A DNA stretch of 36,062 bases from an uncultured Oscillospiraceae bacterium (GTDB lineage Bacteria; Bacillota; Clostridia; Oscillospirales; Acutalibacteraceae), in contig CAJKBW010000023.1 of assembly GCA_905198295.1 (NCBI GenBank), positions 1-36,062 of the forward strand, written 5' to 3'. Both the position numbers and the translations under genes were made by a program. Below the pieces are notes generated by a model. It made no database searches and was not told the DNA's origin. It saw nothing but the letters and a program-made list of their open reading frames with translations. Positions 23,439 to 31,958 of this stretch are shown here, piece after piece. The first letter of the stretch is position 1, and every line of letters begins with the position of its first letter.

Positions 23439-23965
23439 CAGTATTCAATGCCTTCGCGGGCCATTACGCCTTCATCCATCGGGTGCTTGATTTTGCGCAC
23501 CTCTGAAACATAATCGGCAAGCGCGATCAGCTCCTCATCCGGATCCCGCCCCGTGAGCACCACCTCCAGCGCATCCGGCTTATTCCGAAGAAACTCGATC
23601 ACCGCCGTACGGGACAGCGTGCCGGTGGACAAGGCGCCGAGTACCTCGTCCAGCACCAGAAGCGTCCGCTCGCCATCACCGCAGAAAGCCGTCGCTTTGC
23701 TGAAAAGCGCGTTCTGACTGGCGGTCAGCTGCGCGGTTTCCGCCTCACTTAGGGTCCAGGTGAAACCGTAAGGACGGCTCAGCCGCATCATGCGGATATT
23801 TTCCAGCAGCGCAAGCGATGCCAGTTCACCGGTCGTCCCACCCTTAAGGAACTGTACAAACACCACCCGGAATCCGCTGCCGGATGCCCGTGCCGCCAGT
23901 CCCACCGCCGCCGTCGTTTTGCCCTTGCCGTCGCCGCAGTAAATATGAATTTTCCCTTCCTTCAT
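23438..23965 (-). CDS. cobO: Cob(I)yrinic acid a,c-diamide adenosyltransferase
   Basis: A 175-residue BtuR/CobO-type enzyme that adenosylates the cobalt of corrinoids using ATP. The N-terminal P-loop is CGDGKGKTTAAVGLAARA. VVFVQFLKGG, LLVLDEVLGAL and VVLTGRDPDEELIALADYVSEVRKIKHP follow, all family hallmarks. The length is normal. AAAGGGGT precedes the ATG. It lies 46 bp downstream of the PHP phosphatase on the same strand. No other cobalamin gene is in the window, so it probably serves salvage or a B12-dependent enzyme elsewhere. Confidence 0.94.
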   Translation of the reverse strand: MKEGKIHIYCGDGKGKTTAAVGLAARASGSGFRVVFVQFLKGGTTGELASLALLENIRMMRLSRPYGFTWTLSEAETAQLTASQNALFSKATAFCGDGERTLLVLDEVLGALSTGTLSRTAVIEFLRNKPDALEVVLTGRDPDEELIALADYVSEVRKIKHPMDEGVMAREGIEY

Positions 23966-24011
23966 GCTGCTACCCCTTTATTTGTATGTTTGCAGACGCC
24001 GCCTCTGTACA

Positions 24012-24815
24012 TTACCCCTCAATCGGCACCATCTCCGGCCGTCCGCCAAAAAACACCGCGATATACCGGAACCCCGCCTCGCGCGCCATCTCCACCGCCT
24101 CGGGGATATAGGTGCCGACATCCTCCGGCCGGTGGGCGTCCGCCCCGACGGTAATGAGCTCGCCGCCGAGCTCCCGGAAACGCCGGACCAGCGGCAAGTC
24201 CGGATGCATGCTGCGCACACCGGGCGAGCGCATGCCGGAGGTGTTGATCTCCAGCGCCAGCCCCTTTTCCGCCAGCAGCCGCAGCAGGCGGTCGATGCGT
24301 TCCTGCCAGCGGGCGTAGCCGTCCGGCCGCCGGTCCGCCGGCATATAGCGGAACGGATAGGTCAGGTGTGCGAGCGAATGGAATTTCCCCCAGACAATCA
24401 TGTCGTAAACAGCGTCGAAATACCGATCCATCTCCAGTCCGATATCCCGGTTGGTGTAATCATAGAAATAATAGTCGGTATCGTCCAGCTTGTGCATCGA
24501 ACCGAGCACAAAATCAAACGCATGATCCCGCAGAATTCGTTCGCTCTCCGCCCGGTCGGCCAGCGGCTCGCCCAGCTCAATCCCCCGCGCAATCCGCAGC
24601 CGGCCGGTGTATTCCGGCTGCACCTCGCCGGACTCCCGCCATGACTGCTTCAGCGTCAGGTCATAGCCGCCCTCCCGGTAGCCGAGCATTTCGGCATGAT
24701 CCGTTATCGCGACCGCTTCCAGCCCCAGCGCAGCCGAGGCATCCAGCATCGCACGGACCGGCGCTTCCGAATCCTCCGACGCTGAGGTATGCATATGAAA
24801 ATCCACATAACGCAT
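24012..24815 (-). CDS. PHP-domain histidinol-phosphatase (HisJ/HisK family)
   Basis: A 267-residue metal-dependent phosphoesterase of the PHP superfamily. Metal ligands are visible in VDFHMHTSASEDSE, AITDHAEM, GIELGEPL, FVLGSMHKLDDTD, LAHLTYP, EINTSG and GADAHRPEDVG. These match the HisK/HisJ type, which dephosphorylates L-histidinol phosphate, but other PHP phosphatases share the fold. ATG 24815 begins the conserved MRYVDFHMHT and has GGAAGAG upstream; a longer frame to 24941 has no homology. An extended -10 TGGTATACT (about 24859-24866) on the minus strand is a possible promoter. No other his genes are nearby. Confidence 0.88.
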   Translation of the reverse strand: MRYVDFHMHTSASEDSEAPVRAMLDASAALGLEAVAITDHAEMLGYREGGYDLTLKQSWRESGEVQPEYTGRLRIARGIELGEPLADRAESERILRDHAFDFVLGSMHKLDDTDYYFYDYTNRDIGLEMDRYFDAVYDMIVWGKFHSLAHLTYPFRYMPADRRPDGYARWQERIDRLLRLLAEKGLALEINTSGMRSPGVRSMHPDLPLVRRFRELGGELITVGADAHRPEDVGTYIPEAVEMAREAGFRYIAVFFGGRPEMVPIEG

Positions 24816-24966
24816 GTGTATCTCTTCCGTTCCCTTTCCAAAAATAGCCTCTACCGGCAGTATACCACAGTTTCCCCTGCGGCACCATACCGTTTTCGCG
24901 TTTCTTCTCCGTGACAATGGAAGATTTTTCGCCCTTCGCAACGCATATTTTCTTCAACTTTTCTCA

Positions 24967-24995
24967 ATGACAGCACGCGGATAATATGGTATAAT
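24967..24995 (+). promoter_or_regulatory. Promoter of the ACT/UPF0210 pair
   Basis: -35 ATGACA (24967-24972), 17 bp, perfect -10 TATAAT (24990-24995), about 40 nt before the start codon. Confidence 0.8.
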
Positions 24996-25041
24996 AAAAA
25001 AATGTGTAAAACACGCTGATATAGGAAAGGATGACTTGGCC

Positions 25042-25311
25042 ATGCGTGCGGTTATCACGGTTATCGGTAAGGATACAGTCGGCATTCTGGCGCGGGTTTC
25101 GAGCGAATGCGCCGCCCACGGAATCAATGTCCTCGAAGTTACCCAGTCGATTCTGCAGGATATGTTCGCGATGATTATGATGGTGGACATTTCCCGGAGC
25201 GATATCCCCTTTACGGACTTCTCCGACCGTCTCAAAGGCATCGGGGAGGAAATGGGGCTTTCCATCCATGCGATGCACGAGGATATCTTCAACACCATGC
25301 ATCACGTATAA
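25042..25311 (+). CDS. ACT-domain protein (UPF0237 family)
   Basis: An 89-residue single ACT domain starting MRAVITVIGKDTVGILARVSSECAAHGINVLEV, typical of the small ligand-binding UPF0237/GcvR-like regulators. ATG 25042 matches the family N-terminus; a TTG two codons upstream (25036) is nearer the AAAGG ribosome binding site and is possible. It is followed at 78 bp by the UPF0210 gene, a pairing conserved in many Firmicutes. Amino acid sensing is the expected role; the ligand is unknown. Two short hairpins (25313-25330 and about 25359-25378) lie in the gap. Confidence 0.92.
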   Translation: MRAVITVIGKDTVGILARVSSECAAHGINVLEVTQSILQDMFAMIMMVDISRSDIPFTDFSDRLKGIGEEMGLSIHAMHEDIFNTMHHV

Positions 25312-25389
25312 TCCGGCGGCTTCGCCGGACGTCCCCACTACCCGGTACTCCGCCGCGCATGGCGGAGCCAGAAAGGCCTGAACTGCTGT

Positions 25390-26748
25390 ATGATTAACGC
25401 GGGTGATATTTTAGAAACCATCACCATGATCCAGGATGAAAACCTGGATGTGCGCACCATCACGATGGGCATATCGCTGCTCGACTGCTGCGACAGCGAT
25501 ATCGACCGGACCTGCACGCGGGTATACGACAAAATTACCCGCTATGCCAAGGATCTGGTGAAAACGGGTGAGCAGATTGAAAAAGAATTCGGTGTGCCCA
25601 TCATCAACAAGCGTATCGCGGTCACCCCGATTGCGATGATTGCGGCCGCCTGCGACAAACGGGATCCGGTCCGGCTGGCCGTCACCCTTGAAAAGGCGGC
25701 GCAGACCTGCGGGGTCAACTTTATCGGCGGGTATTCCGCGCTGGTGCAGAAGGGATTCTCCCCCGGCGACCGCGAGCTGATCGAAAGCATCCCGGAGGCG
25801 CTGGCTGTCACCGAACACGTGTGCTCTTCGGTCAACATTGCCTCTACCAAGGCCGGCATCAACATGGATGCGGTCGGGCTGATGGGTGAAGTCGTGCGCC
25901 AAACCGCCGAACGCACAGCCGATCGGGACTGCATCGGCTGCGCGAAGCTGGTGGTGTTCTGCAACGCGCCGGAGGACAACCCGTTTATGGCGGGCGCCTT
26001 CCACGGTGCCGGCGAACCCGACAGCGTAATCAATGTCGGCGTTTCCGGCCCGGGTGTGGTGCGTGCGGCGCTGGCCAAGGCCGGCGACTGCGATCTGACG
26101 GCGGTGGCCGACATCATCAAGAAAACCGCTTTCAAAATCACCCGCATGGGTCAGCTGGTCGCGTTTGAAGCTTCCAAACGGCTCGGCGTGCCGTTCGGCA
26201 TCGTCGACCTGTCGCTCGCTCCCACCCCCGCGGTAGGCGATTCGGTTGCGCACATTCTGGAGGAAATGGGGCTTGAATGCTGTGGCGCACACGGCACCAC
26301 GGCGGCGCTCGCGCTGCTTAACGACGCGGTGAAAAAAGGCGGCGTCATGGCCTCCTCTCATGTCGGCGGACTGTCCGGCGCGTTTATCCCGGTCACCGAG
26401 GATGCCGGTATGATTGATGCCGCGCGCTGCGGCTGCCTGCGGATTGAAAAGCTTGAGGCGATGACGGCGGTCTGCTCGGTGGGACTGGATATGATCAACA
26501 TCCCCGGAGACACGCCCGCCGAGGTCATCGCGGCCATCATTGCCGATCAGGCGGCGATCGGCATGGTCAACTCCAAAACCACTGCTGTGCGGGTGATTCC
26601 CGCCATCGGCAAAGGGGTCGGTGAGGAGCTTTCTTTCGGCGGACTGCTCGGCGGCGGGCCGGTTATGCCGCTCAACACCTGGTCACCTGCACGGTTTATC
26701 CGCCGCGGCGGACGGATTCCGGCGCCGATGCAGAGTTTGAAAAACTAA
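25390..26748 (+). CDS. UPF0210 family protein (DUF711, PFL-like fold)
   Basis: A 452-residue cytoplasmic protein of the UPF0210/DUF711 family, which has a pyruvate formate-lyase-like fold in the known structure but no proven reaction. Conserved stretches include DILETITMIQDENLDVRTITMGISLLDC, NKRIAVTPIAM, GGYSALVQKG, INMDAVGLMG, GVSGPGVVRAAL, DLSLAPTPAVGDSVA and the C-terminal GGLLGGGPVMPLN. No glycyl-radical RVSGYA motif is present, so it is not an active PFL. It is presumably co-transcribed with the ACT gene, which may act as its regulatory partner. Confidence 0.93.
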   Translation: MINAGDILETITMIQDENLDVRTITMGISLLDCCDSDIDRTCTRVYDKITRYAKDLVKTGEQIEKEFGVPIINKRIAVTPIAMIAAACDKRDPVRLAVTLEKAAQTCGVNFIGGYSALVQKGFSPGDRELIESIPEALAVTEHVCSSVNIASTKAGINMDAVGLMGEVVRQTAERTADRDCIGCAKLVVFCNAPEDNPFMAGAFHGAGEPDSVINVGVSGPGVVRAALAKAGDCDLTAVADIIKKTAFKITRMGQLVAFEASKRLGVPFGIVDLSLAPTPAVGDSVAHILEEMGLECCGAHGTTAALALLNDAVKKGGVMASSHVGGLSGAFIPVTEDAGMIDAARCGCLRIEKLEAMTAVCSVGLDMINIPGDTPAEVIAAIIADQAAIGMVNSKTTAVRVIPAIGKGVGEELSFGGLLGGGPVMPLNTWSPARFIRRGGRIPAPMQSLKN

Positions 26749-26794
26749 CCATAAGTCCGCGAAAAGGCTGCGAAAATTTTTATAGTATCTTAAC

Positions 26795-26823
26795 TTGTAA
26801 TTGTTGAACAAGAGGTATATACT
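26795..26823 (+). promoter_or_regulatory. Promoter of the V/A-type ATPase operon
   Basis: -35 TTGTAA (26795-26800), 17 bp, -10 TATACT (26818-26823), preceded by an A/T-rich stretch (about 26773-26792). Confidence 0.82.
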
Positions 26824-26839
26824 AGGGACGGAAACAGGG

Positions 26840-26875
26840 TGTGGGGAGAACGGCGGCGGTGCGGTTCTCTCCACA
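26840..26875 (+). promoter_or_regulatory. Leader hairpin of the ATPase operon
   Basis: A 12-bp stem (TGTGGGGAGAAC / GTTCTCTCCACA, one G-T pair) with a 12-nt GC-rich loop, starting about 10 nt after the predicted transcription start, followed by TTGTCTTTA. It could stabilise the mRNA or act as a weak attenuator. Confidence 0.6.
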
Positions 26876-26923
26876 TTGTCTTTACACGTGGACGCTCGTC
26901 CGGGAAAGGTGGGAACAAGGCCG

Positions 26924-27235
26924 ATGGAAAACATGATCAGGCGCATCGTGGAAATGGATCAGAAGGCGCGGCAGATCACCGAGGCCGCCCAGCGGGAAAA
27001 GCTGGATTCGGAAAAGGAGATCGCCGAAAAAGCCGCACAGCTGCGCGCGGATTATCTTGAACGCGCAAGGCGGCGCATTCAGCTCAACAGCGATACCGAA
27101 CGTGCCGCGGCGGAAAAAGCCTGGGCGGCGCGCGAGGCAGAATACGCCCGCCAGACCGAGCGCCTGGAAACCATTTACCGCGAGCACCGGGACGAGTGGG
27201 TGGACGCCATCGTCCACAGCGTACTCGATGCCTGA
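26924..27235 (+). CDS. V/A-type ATPase peripheral stalk subunit H/G
   Basis: A 103-residue, almost fully helical and strongly charged protein (MIRRIVEMDQKARQITEAAQREK..., with Ala/Glu/Arg heptads through residue 90), typical of the coiled-coil G/H subunit that pairs with subunit E in the peripheral stalk. ATG 26924 was chosen after GGTGGGAA; a longer frame to 26801 would begin in the promoter. First gene of the ATPase operon. The sequence is low in specific motifs, so the call relies partly on position. Confidence 0.75.
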   Translation: MENMIRRIVEMDQKARQITEAAQREKLDSEKEIAEKAAQLRADYLERARRRIQLNSDTERAAAEKAWAAREAEYARQTERLETIYREHRDEWVDAIVHSVLDA

Positions 27236-27271
27236 CCCCCGATTCTGAGAATGAAAGGCAGGTGAGCCACT

Positions 27272-28324
27272 TTGCCGGGTTCCTTCTCCTCCAATGTCAT
27301 TCTGGCCAAGGCGCTCGCCATGTACGGGCACTGCCTGAAGCCGCAGAACTACAAGGAGCTGCTGGCCTGTCACAGCGTCAGCGAAATCGCCGCGTATCTG
27401 AAGACCCGCACCTCCTATGCCACCGCGCTGCGGGAAATCAACGAGGCAACCATCCACCGCGGATACCTGGAAATGCTGCTGCGCCGCAAGCTGTTCGGCG
27501 ACTACGCGTCGCTGAGCCGCTACGACATGACGGTCGGCTCACATCTGTCCGATTACCTGCTCGAACGCGGCGAGATCGACCAGATCGTGCAGTGCCTGCG
27601 GCTGCTGGGCGCCGGACGGCCGGAAGAATTTTTCTTTTCGATGCCGCCATTTTTCTCTTCCCACACCCGGCTCAACCTGATCGGCATGAGCAAGGTCAAA
27701 ACCTATGGCCAGCTGCTCGAAGAACTGGCCGGCACGCCGTACCGCGCGATTTTGGCGCGGTTCACTCCCAAAACGGATGAAAGCGGTTCACTGCATATTC
27801 CCATCACCGACATTGAAACGGCACTGTACCGCCACCTCATCGAAACACTGCAGGCGGTCATCGCCCGCACGCACGGCAAAGAGCGGCAGCAGCTGACCGA
27901 TCTGTGCGGGGCGATGGTGGATGCCCAGAACGTCACCCGCATCCTGCGGCTCAAGCAGTTTTTCCACGCCTCGCCGGACGCTATACGCGCCCAGCTGCTG
28001 CCTTCCGGCGGCACCCTTTCCCGGCGCATGCAGGAGGCGATGATCGATGCGGATTCCCCCGATGAAGTGGTGCGTCTGTTTTACACCACTGCCGCCGGAC
28101 GCAAGATTCCGGAGGATCAGCGCCGCTTCATCCACGACCTCGACGACCGCGCATCCTACTTTACGGCGCGGCATCACATTCATTTTTCCTCCAGTCCGAT
28201 GGTGGTGATGTTCTCCTACGTAATCCTCACCGACATCGAAGTGGATGACATCATCAACATCATCGAAGGGGTACGTTACGGCATGACCGCCGAACAGATC
28301 CGGCCGATGTTGGTTATGCTATAA
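27272..28324 (+). CDS. V/A-type ATPase subunit C
   Basis: A 350-residue soluble, mainly helical protein that links the central rotor to the membrane ring (vATP-synt_AC39 family). Family-like stretches are NVILAKALAMYGHCLKPQNYKELL, DYLLERGEIDQIVQCLRLL, DAQNVTRILRLKQFF and the C-terminal VMFSYVILTDIEVDDIINIIEGVRYGM, which is diagnostic. The start is TTG 27272 with AGGTGA upstream. In the Enterococcus hirae operon C follows E; here it is second, before I. Confidence 0.9.
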   Translation: MPGSFSSNVILAKALAMYGHCLKPQNYKELLACHSVSEIAAYLKTRTSYATALREINEATIHRGYLEMLLRRKLFGDYASLSRYDMTVGSHLSDYLLERGEIDQIVQCLRLLGAGRPEEFFFSMPPFFSSHTRLNLIGMSKVKTYGQLLEELAGTPYRAILARFTPKTDESGSLHIPITDIETALYRHLIETLQAVIARTHGKERQQLTDLCGAMVDAQNVTRILRLKQFFHASPDAIRAQLLPSGGTLSRRMQEAMIDADSPDEVVRLFYTTAAGRKIPEDQRRFIHDLDDRASYFTARHHIHFSSSPMVVMFSYVILTDIEVDDIINIIEGVRYGMTAEQIRPMLVML

Positions 28325-28386
28325 GCAGCGGTTATCCGCCACTGTAATCATGCGGGGACAAGCCCCGCCGTAAGGAGGCGATTCCA

Positions 28387-30327
28387 TTGGCTGTTGCCAA
28401 AATGAAGCTGGTCAGCATCATCGGCCATATGGACAGTCTGAACCGCGTCGTGCAGGTATGCGGGGACAGCGGCGTTTTCCAGCCGGACGACGCCATGACC
28501 TTTTTCTCCGACACCACCGGATTTTCCGCCGTGCAGGAGGAAAATCCATATACCAGCCCGCTCGGACAGCTCGAATCGGCCGTTTCCCGCGCCGGCGGGA
28601 AGCTGCATCTGACCGACGCGCTGCCGGAACTCACCGACGAAGAGCTGTTCACGTATGTGGAGGAATTTTCCCGCAAGGTATCTGCACTGTCCAGAGAGCG
28701 CAGCGAGCTGTCCGCCAAGCGGGAATCCGAAAACAAAGATATCGAACAGTTTGAGCATTTCATCGGCCTGGGCATCGATCTGGAAAGCATCCTGGCCTGC
28801 CGAACCATCAAGGTGCGTTTTGGCCGTCTGCCCAAGGAGAGCTTCGACAAGCTGCAATATTACAACGAGAACCCTTATGTCCTGTTTTTCCCCGGCACCA
28901 GCGATACCGAATACTACTGGGGCGTGTATTTCTCCCCGCTGGATTTTGCCGACGACGTGGACCGCATCTTCTCCAGCCTGTATTTCGAGCGCATGCGGGT
29001 GCCCGCCGCCATCGGCACGCCGGAGGAAATTGTTGAGCACCTCAAGGCGGAGCGCGAGGAGAACGGCCGCAGGCTGGAGGAGATCCAGTCGCAGCTCGAC
29101 GCCATCTGGGAAAAGGAAGCGCCGGGATGCTGTCAGGTTTATTCCCTGCTCAAGGGCCGGGCGTACTACTTCGGGGTGCGCCGGTACGCCGCGCAGTACA
29201 ACGATAAATTCATCCTCGCCGGCTGGATCCCGCGCCGGGAGGAAAAAGCCTTCCGCACTGCGTTGGAAACGGTGGACGGTATCGAGTTCTCCTTCGAGCG
29301 GCCGGACGAAGATGCTCATCACACACCACCGGTCAAGCTGCACAACGCCTGGCTGTTCCGGCCGTTTGAGTTCTTTGTCAATATGTACGGCCTGCCGCGG
29401 TACACCGAAAACGATCCCACTGCCTTTATTGCCATCACCTACACGGTGCTGTTCGGCATCATGTTTGCCGATCTCGGGCAGGGCCTGGTGCTTGCGCTCG
29501 TCGGCTGGCTGATGTGGAAATGCGGAAAAATGGCCATCGGCCGGGTTCTGGTTCCCTGCGGCATTTCCTCCGCCGTATTCGGTACCGCCTTCGGCTCAGT
29601 TTTCGGCTTCGAGCATGTGCTCGACCCGCTGTACAAGGCGCTGTTCGGTCTGGAGGAAAAGCCTATCGAGGTTATGGAATCCGGCACCACTGTGATGATT
29701 CTGCTCGCTGCGGTGGGCATCGGCGTGCTGCTGATCGCGGTATCCATGCTGATGAATATCCGCACCTGCCTCAAGCAGAGGGATTATGAGAATGGCCTGT
29801 TCGGCGCCAATGGTGTGGCCGGACTGGTGTTTTACCTTTCGCTGATCATCGGTGCGGCCTGTCAGATCGGGCTGGATATCCCTCTGCTCAATCTGCCGTA
29901 TGTACTGTGCCTGATCGTGCTGCCGGTACTGCTGATGTTTTTCCGCGAAATACTCGGCCGGCTGGTGGCGCACGATCCGGACTGGAAGCCGAAAAAATGG
30001 GGTGAATTCATCATCCAGAATTTCTTCGAGGTGTTTGAATTCATGCTCAGCTATCTGTCCAACACCATGTCCTTCCTGCGGGTGGCCGCTTTCGTACTGG
30101 TCCACGCCGGCATGATGATGGCGGTATTCGCTATCGGCGGTATGTTCCACACCTTCGGCTTCACCGTCGCCGCCGTCATCGGCAATGTGCTGGTCATGGG
30201 CATGGAAGCGGTGCTGGTGGTCATCCAGGTGATGCGTCTCGAATACTATGAGATGTTCAGCCGGTATTATATCGGCGACGGCAAGCCCTTCCGCCCGCTT
30301 TCCCTCAAATCCGAAGAAAAATCGTAA
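28387..30327 (+). CDS. V/A-type ATPase subunit I (membrane a-subunit)
   Basis: A 646-residue stator subunit carrying the ion half-channels. A cytoplasmic N-terminal arm with coiled-coil segments (about 1-320) precedes seven or eight transmembrane helices (about 350-630). Typical signatures are FFVNMYGLPRYTENDPTAFIAITYTVLFGIMFADLGQG and, near the end, FEVFEFMLSYLSNTMSFLRVAAFVLVHAGMMM, which contains the conserved arginine facing the proteolipid ring. The start is TTG 28387 with AAGGAGGCGA upstream. The gap before it contains two hairpins. Confidence 0.93.
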   Translation: MAVAKMKLVSIIGHMDSLNRVVQVCGDSGVFQPDDAMTFFSDTTGFSAVQEENPYTSPLGQLESAVSRAGGKLHLTDALPELTDEELFTYVEEFSRKVSALSRERSELSAKRESENKDIEQFEHFIGLGIDLESILACRTIKVRFGRLPKESFDKLQYYNENPYVLFFPGTSDTEYYWGVYFSPLDFADDVDRIFSSLYFERMRVPAAIGTPEEIVEHLKAEREENGRRLEEIQSQLDAIWEKEAPGCCQVYSLLKGRAYYFGVRRYAAQYNDKFILAGWIPRREEKAFRTALETVDGIEFSFERPDEDAHHTPPVKLHNAWLFRPFEFFVNMYGLPRYTENDPTAFIAITYTVLFGIMFADLGQGLVLALVGWLMWKCGKMAIGRVLVPCGISSAVFGTAFGSVFGFEHVLDPLYKALFGLEEKPIEVMESGTTVMILLAAVGIGVLLIAVSMLMNIRTCLKQRDYENGLFGANGVAGLVFYLSLIIGAACQIGLDIPLLNLPYVLCLIVLPVLLMFFREILGRLVAHDPDWKPKKWGEFIIQNFFEVFEFMLSYLSNTMSFLRVAAFVLVHAGMMMAVFAIGGMFHTFGFTVAAVIGNVLVMGMEAVLVVIQVMRLEYYEMFSRYYIGDGKPFRPLSLKSEEKS

Positions 30328-30387
30328 GGCTGCCGGCCCTGCGGCCGGCCCAACATAGAAACAACTGACATTTTCAGGAGGTTGACG

Positions 30388-30846
30388 ATGATGAACGCTC
30401 TGTATTTTCTCGTACCGGTAACCCTGCTTCTCGTTTCGGTGGCAATTGCCATCGTTCTGGTCAAACGCGGCATGGCGCCGAAAAAGGCGCTCAGCCTGCA
30501 TTTTCTCAGCTTGATTGCGATTCTGGCTGTCAGCCTGTCGCTGCCGATGTTCGGCGCGGCCGCTGAAAACGACACGGCAGCTCCCGCCGCCGCTGCGCAG
30601 ACGGAAACCGCCGGCGACACGGCGGCTCCTGCAGCGGACAGCGGGATGAAATATATCGGCGCAGCGCTAGCGGTCGGCCTGGCCGGCATCGGCGGCGGCA
30701 TTGCGGTGGCCTCCGGTTCTTCCGCGGCGATCGGCGCGACGGCGGAGGATCCCAAAAACTTCGGTAAATCCATCATCTTTGTGGCACTCGGCGAAGGCTT
30801 CGGTCTGTATGGCCTGCTGGTGTCCCTGATGATCCTGCTGTTCTAA
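30388..30846 (+). CDS. V/A-type ATPase proteolipid subunit K
   Basis: A 152-residue c-ring subunit with four transmembrane helices in two hairpins. The second hairpin (about 88-152) is a classic c-subunit: GLAGIGGGIAVASGSSAAIGATAEDPKNFG in the first helix and loop, and the ion-binding Glu in VALGEGFGLYGLLV. The first hairpin (about 4-52) has no acidic membrane residue. The two are joined by an Ala/Thr/Glu-rich linker (about 56-86) on the outer face. Compared with E. hirae NtpK, the Gln equivalent to Q110 appears to be Gly. ATG 30388 has AGGAGG six bases upstream. One ion site per four helices follows from this sequence. Confidence 0.9.
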   Translation: MMNALYFLVPVTLLLVSVAIAIVLVKRGMAPKKALSLHFLSLIAILAVSLSLPMFGAAAENDTAAPAAAAQTETAGDTAAPAADSGMKYIGAALAVGLAGIGGGIAVASGSSAAIGATAEDPKNFGKSIIFVALGEGFGLYGLLVSLMILLF

Positions 30847-30882
30847 ATTACTGTCCGGCGGCAAAACGAAGAAGGTGACGAT

Positions 30883-31191
30883 ATGCGTTTTTATGTCATC
30901 AGCGACAACGTCGACACCCAGGTCGGCATGCGGCTGGCGGGAATCGAGGGAATCGTGGTGCACGAAGCGGACGAGGTGCACAAGGCTCTGTCCGATGCGA
31001 TGGAGCAGGACGATATCGCCGTCATTCTGATGACCGAGCATCTTGTCCGGCTGTGCCGGGATCTTGTGGACGATCTCAAGCTCAACCGTTCGAGGCCGCT
31101 GATTGTGGAAATTCCCGACCGCCACGGCAACGGGCGGGCAAAGGATTCCATCACGCGGTATGTCCGCGAGGCCATCGGCATCCGGATCTAG
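30883..31191 (+). CDS. V/A-type ATPase subunit F
   Basis: A 102-residue small rotor subunit (ATP-synt_F family). It begins MRFYVISDNVDTQVGMRLAGIEG and contains the DDIAVILMTEHLVR and RPLIVEIPDRHG segments typical of the family. It binds subunit D in the central shaft. GAAGGTGAC precedes the ATG. Confidence 0.93.
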   Translation: MRFYVISDNVDTQVGMRLAGIEGIVVHEADEVHKALSDAMEQDDIAVILMTEHLVRLCRDLVDDLKLNRSRPLIVEIPDRHGNGRAKDSITRYVREAIGIRI

Positions 31192-31254
31192 CCGGGGCGG
31201 TTTCCCCCATTCCTTTTACAGCGCAGTTCGTGCGCAGAAAGGTACGGTAACATT

Positions 31255-31854
31255 ATGGCGAACAGCGACGAGAAAATCAGCAAATTTGTGCAGGCTATCA
31301 CCGCCTATGCGGAAGAGCAAAGCCGGAAAATCCACCAGGAGGTGGAGGATTTCAAGGCCGAACGTCTCAAGGAAGCGGAGCACAAGGTGATGGCTGACGT
31401 ATATGAACTGATCCATCGGGAGCAGGCGGAGCTGCACAACGAGATGAGCCGGGAAATGTCCCGCCGGGATCTCGCCGCGCGGCAGAAGCTGATCGGCCGC
31501 CGCAGCGAGATGATGGCTTCGGTGTTTGACGATGCAGCCGAACGTCTCCGGGAATACACCGCTTCGGCGGAATATCCCGATGTGCTGCGGCGCTCGCTGG
31601 CCGAAACGGCCCGAAAGCTGCCCGCCGACGGAACGGTATTTTACCTATCGGCGGCTGATATGGAAAAGCATGCCGCCGCACTTCAGGACGTCTGTCCGGC
31701 CGGCAGCTCTCTGGCGGCGGCAGACGATATCCGCATCGGCGGCGTGCGCGCCGTCAACCAGACGGCCGGGCTGCTGATTGACGATACGCTCGACTCCAAA
31801 CTCGAGCAGCAGCACGACTGGTTTACCCGCGAATCCGGGCTGACGGTCGAGTAA
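31255..31854 (+). CDS. V/A-type ATPase peripheral stalk subunit E
   Basis: A 199-residue protein with a long N-terminal helix (MANSDEKISKFVQAITAYAEEQ... to about residue 100, rich in Glu/Arg/Lys) and a C-terminal globular part ending GGVRAVNQTAGLLIDDTLDSKLEQQ, which matches the GGxxxxxxxGxIxxDNTLDxRLE pattern of subunit E. It pairs with subunit H/G and holds the catalytic head. AGAAAGG lies upstream of the ATG, after a GCGCA / TGCGC hairpin. Confidence 0.88.
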   Translation: MANSDEKISKFVQAITAYAEEQSRKIHQEVEDFKAERLKEAEHKVMADVYELIHREQAELHNEMSREMSRRDLAARQKLIGRRSEMMASVFDDAAERLREYTASAEYPDVLRRSLAETARKLPADGTVFYLSAADMEKHAAALQDVCPAGSSLAAADDIRIGGVRAVNQTAGLLIDDTLDSKLEQQHDWFTRESGLTVE

Positions 31855-31958
31855 AGCCATCATTGCGGAAAATACCCGCTGCCAGGCGGCATGTTTTCCG
31901 GACGGCACAGATGAAGTAAGCGCGGGAAATCCGCAGGCACAGAAAGGCGTGACACACG

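Noticed and set aside
25390..26748. UPF0210 protein as a second pyruvate formate-lyase
   Set aside because: It lacks the C-terminal glycyl-radical motif and the Cys-Cys pair; the family name only reflects a similar fold.
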